From NCBI GenBank assembly GCA_016184105.1, contig JACPDI010000047.1, positions 86,296 through 150,295 on the forward strand: 64,000 nt of DNA. Reading direction: 5' to 3'. The stretch's first letter is position 1. Every line of letters begins with the position of its first letter. A program made the position numbers and the translations under genes. The notes under the pieces are model-generated. The model saw only the letters and a list, made by a program, of their open reading frames with translations. It had not been told where the DNA came from and ran no database searches. This stretch comes from Acidobacteriota bacterium (GTDB lineage: Bacteria; Acidobacteriota; Vicinamibacteria; Vicinamibacterales; 2-12-FULL-66-21). Positions 61,603-64,000 of this stretch are shown in pieces.

Positions 61603-62175
61603 GGCGATCTCAAAGGCAGGCCGGTTGATCCGGTTGAGGATGATTGCGTTCGGCGTCGGGTCATCGAAGACCAGCGCGGGGGGTGAAAAGCGGGTGGCGG
61701 AACGCTCGAATCTGGCATCTCAGTCTTGAGGCGCGGCTCGGTCCCGAAACTACTTGGTAAGGACCACACCGGCCAAAAGCCAACACAAGGGGTGTCGACA
61801 GGCCGGCCAAAAACGTAACCGAGGTGGCGGTAGCCCGACGCTTCGCTATGTGTTCGCCTGCACACCCCGACACAAGTTGTCGACTGCACCTGCCCCGCAA
61901 ATCGCTTACAATGGCGAGGTTTCTGATAAAGTTTTCTAAATGCTGAGCACTCTCACGGCGTTTGTGGCCACGGGCACCCGGCTTGCGTCTAATGAACTGC
62001 GGAGACCCGGTATGCCAACCACTGCTGTGCTCCAGACGGCGACGATCAACCCGGCAACATCGAACCACGCTGGCACCTCGCCCGGCACGCTCGTCATCAC
62101 TCGTCCCGCCGGGGGTTCCGCCGCCCCGGTGGCTACGAAGCCGACGGGCGTCAATTCGACGACCGTTAAGCGTTC
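61603..62175. other. stretch without a supported gene
   Basis: Only weak short ORFs are present. One plus-strand frame from 61940 encodes a low-complexity Thr/Ala-rich peptide with no ribosome-binding site. Base composition is lower in GC than the core chromosome, consistent with island DNA. Confidence 0.35.
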
Positions 62176-62910
62176 CTAAGCAGCCGGCGGGGCTGGCCGC
62201 GTCTTAAAGCGCCAGCCTTGCCCCATGACCATCACGCTGGCCTGCACGACGCCGTTCGGATTTCTTCCACCCACAACCTGAAGATCCTGTTCAAAAGAAT
62301 GTGAGCCGTGGTCGCTCTCGATCACCGCACCGATGAGGGTGCCAATGTCCGCCGTCTGCACCTGACCGGGCGCCGCGATCGCAGCCTGCCCCTGCGGGCT
62401 CTTGATGAACTCCTGCACGAAGTTGAACTCGTCCTCCATTGCCATCTCGTCGGAAAAGTCTGAGTAGAGCTTCCACAACAGGTCCTCTACTTGGCCGTCA
62501 AGCTTCTCAACTCGAAGACCCAACGCCTTGGCTTCTGTCCGATTGATCGGGTGCCCGTGAAAATACAGCTTCGACGTCAAGTTGTCCGCGATGTCGTGGA
62601 TCAACTAATGCTCGGTCTTCGGGTCCATGTGCAGCTCGAGGAGCTTTCGGGCCATCATCCTCGACTGCGCGTAAAACCGCTTCACGTTGCCGAGCGCCAG
62701 CGGATGCAGCTGCTCTGTCAGTGACTTGAACGCCTGCACCAGCTCAGTCTCGCCCTTGATGCCAAGGTCCTCCTTGACCAGCGCAATGTAGGCATATACG
62801 TCCTCCACCGAAATCCCTAACCGCGCTTGCGGGTTCGCTGGGTCGGTACGCGTATTGAATCGGTGGACGCCCGGTGTTGCGTCGCTGATCCAAGCGGGCC
62901 TGACAGGCAA
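62176..62910 (-). pseudogene. SDH-family ClpP-fold serine protease relic with in-frame amber codon
   Basis: Two ORFs in the same frame make up the C-terminal part of a serine dehydrogenase proteinase-like (ClpP-fold) protein. The first reads GISVEDVYAYIALVKEDLGI and ALGNVKRFYAQSRMMARKLL, ending DPKTEH. TAG at 62605-62607 follows directly, then LIHDIADNLTSKLYFHGHPI, which continues the same domain. The catalytic N-terminal region with the nucleophile Ser is missing. It is a 5'-truncated pseudogene with a nonsense mutation (CAG to TAG would restore Gln). Confidence 0.65.
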
Positions 62911-63186
62911 TCCGATAGGAGTTCACGCGAGTTTGTCCTCCAAAGCACTGGTGACCTCGACGCCGTGATCGTCGGATTTCATAGTGCCGGATTTCCGGCA
63001 GTGTGTGAATCGCCGCGCAGAACCGTAGAACCGGTTGGTATTTTCGTTGCATTTCCTTACCATGCGTTCGGTTTCGATTCCTGAGACGTTATGACCCAAT
63101 AAGGACGGCGGTAATGCCCGGTGCGTAAGACGGGCGCCGCCACCTCTCCGAAACAGGCATTGCTCGCGCCGGCAAGCGGAGTGACC

Positions 63187-64000
63187 ATGGCAGGGATTGT
63201 TGATCGCAGTGCAAACTCACCGATTCAAACCCAGCTGTCGCACGCTGATGATGGCGATTCCACGGCCCGCAGCGGAACCGACACGCGGAGAGTGCTCTGG
63301 ATCGACGACGTCGTGGACAATATTTGCGTTCGCCTTCTCGATCTCGAGGGGTTCAAGACGGATTGCGCCAGCACGGGCTCGTCCGGCCTCGCCCGCGCGC
63401 GATCACAAAGATACGACGCGTACATCATCGACTTGCAGTTGCCGGACATGTACGGGTTGACGGTTCTGGAGAGGCTCGTCGCCGAAGGCAGCCAAGCGCC
63501 TGCCTTAGTACTGACCGGATGCTACACAGAGCACGAGTCCGAGACGCTTGCGCGACAACTGGGGGCCGCAGACTTCCGCTGCAAGCCCATTGCCGCCGGC
63601 GACCTGGCGTTGACGCTGAAGTTCATGACCGCGAAGCCACATCTCACGGCTGGCTCGGAGCGGAGGGCGCGCGCTGTGCCCGCGTGCACACCGGAGCCGC
63701 GGTTCGCGATCGTGGCTGTCAGTGCGGCCATGCAGTCAGTTCTTGAGTGGGTCGACCGCGTCGGACCGACGACGATGCCGGCCTTGATCACCGGCGAGAC
63801 TGGCACCGGCAAGGAACTTGTCGCACGGGCACTCCACGAGCACAGCGACCGACGCGCGCACACTTTTCTCGCGATCAACTGCAGCGCCTTTCTTGAGGGG
63901 TTGCTTGAAACAGAACTATTCGGCCACCGCCGAGGCGCTTTCACCGGAGCGTTTCAAGACAAAAAAGGCCTACTGGAAGAGGCCGCGAACGGAACGGTTT
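63187..64000 (+). CDS. sigma-54-type response regulator, 3' end outside window
   Basis: NtrC-like regulator. The N-terminal receiver domain has VLWIDDVVDNI (acidic pocket), IIDLQLPDMYG with the phospho-acceptor Asp, VLTGC with the conserved Thr and FRCKPI with the Lys. The AAA domain starts with ITGETGTGKELVARALH (Walker A) and ELFGHRRGAFTGAF (sigma-54 contact GAFTGA). The window ends inside this domain; the DNA-binding part is not visible. ATG at 63187 has GGAG 5 nt upstream. The 276 bp upstream hold no other supported gene. No cognate kinase is visible. Confidence 0.9.
   Translation, partial: MAGIVDRSANSPIQTQLSHADDGDSTARSGTDTRRVLWIDDVVDNICVRLLDLEGFKTDCASTGSSGLARARSQRYDAYIIDLQLPDMYGLTVLERLVAEGSQAPALVLTGCYTEHESETLARQLGAADFRCKPIAAGDLALTLKFMTAKPHLTAGSERRARAVPACTPEPRFAIVAVSAAMQSVLEWVDRVGPTTMPALITGETGTGKELVARALHEHSDRRAHTFLAINCSAFLEGLLETELFGHRRGAFTGAFQDKKGLLEEAANGTV

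Noticed and set aside
61940..62179. Plus-strand 79-residue protein
   Set aside because: Low complexity, no ribosome-binding site and no recognisable domain.
63084..63170. Riboswitch upstream of the response regulator
   Set aside because: A GGCGG/CCGCC pairing is possible but no known aptamer core could be matched.

Overview
The window is GC-rich chromosomal DNA from a diderm bacterium. Three features support this: a complete run of lipid A and inner-core LPS genes (52421-60278), an outer-membrane copper protein and porin, and many proteins with Sec or Tat signal peptides. Gene content, dense translational coupling, frequent GTG starts and REP-like palindromes point by inference to Acidobacteriota, perhaps the Vicinamibacteria class. 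This is not proven because no 16S rRNA or ribosomal marker lies in the window.

Layout. 1-5000 (minus strand): copB/copA copper resistance, a YceI protein and a MarR regulator whose promoters share an 18-bp palindromic site, a type II asparaginase and a small protein. 5200-12900 (plus): a secreted protein, then the overlapping addB-addA recombination nuclease. 13000-17100: several tiny proteins (three with zinc-ribbon-like or DnaJ-type Cys motifs), three membrane proteins and the Mrp Fe-S carrier. 17100-20500 (minus): porin, FMN-binding protein, heme-type membrane subunit and ApbE flavin transferase, an envelope electron-transfer operon with a Fur-like box and a CCGACC palindrome upstream. 20500-32600: MFS exporter, a broken gamma-glutamyltransferase, a paired M16 peptidase operon, quinone oxidoreductase, hydrolase, amidase, DsbA-like and AhpD-like proteins. 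32600-44400: pyruvate kinase, a frameshifted amino-acid permease, SRPBCC protein, cytochrome c, LOG protein, DinB-like protein, NamZ muramidase, an orphan ParA with a small DNA-binding protein, an ATPase, a PAS histidine kinase and a secreted subtilisin.

44972-48889 is an accessory island abutting the 3' end of tRNA-Leu(GAG). It holds relics, a truncated AbiEi-type antitoxin with its palindrome still intact, a frameshifted gene of unknown function, and a Fic protein with an AbiEi-like N-terminal half. Upstream of the Fic gene lie four direct repeats spaced exactly 24 bp apart. The core chromosome then resumes with tRNA-Leu, secG, tpiA, pgk and gap (minus strand), followed by the LPS operon waaA-lpxK-LPLAT-waaF-gmhB-rfaE1-rfaE2-waaC-ICMT, in which almost every stop codon overlaps the next start. 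A consensus-like promoter precedes tRNA-Val(UAC) and tRNA-Asp(GUC). After tRNA-Asp comes a second, decayed island with an Abi_C-domain protein, a ClpP-fold protease relic interrupted by an amber codon, and the start of a sigma-54-type response regulator that runs off the window.

The strongest candidate for something undescribed is the Fic/AbiEi-like unit with its 24-bp-periodic operator. The shared MarR operator, the flavinylation operon and palindromes placed inside coding sequence (addA, ggt) also deserve a second look. At least five genes carry single-base frameshifts or a nonsense codon, so real decay and sequencing error both have to be considered.
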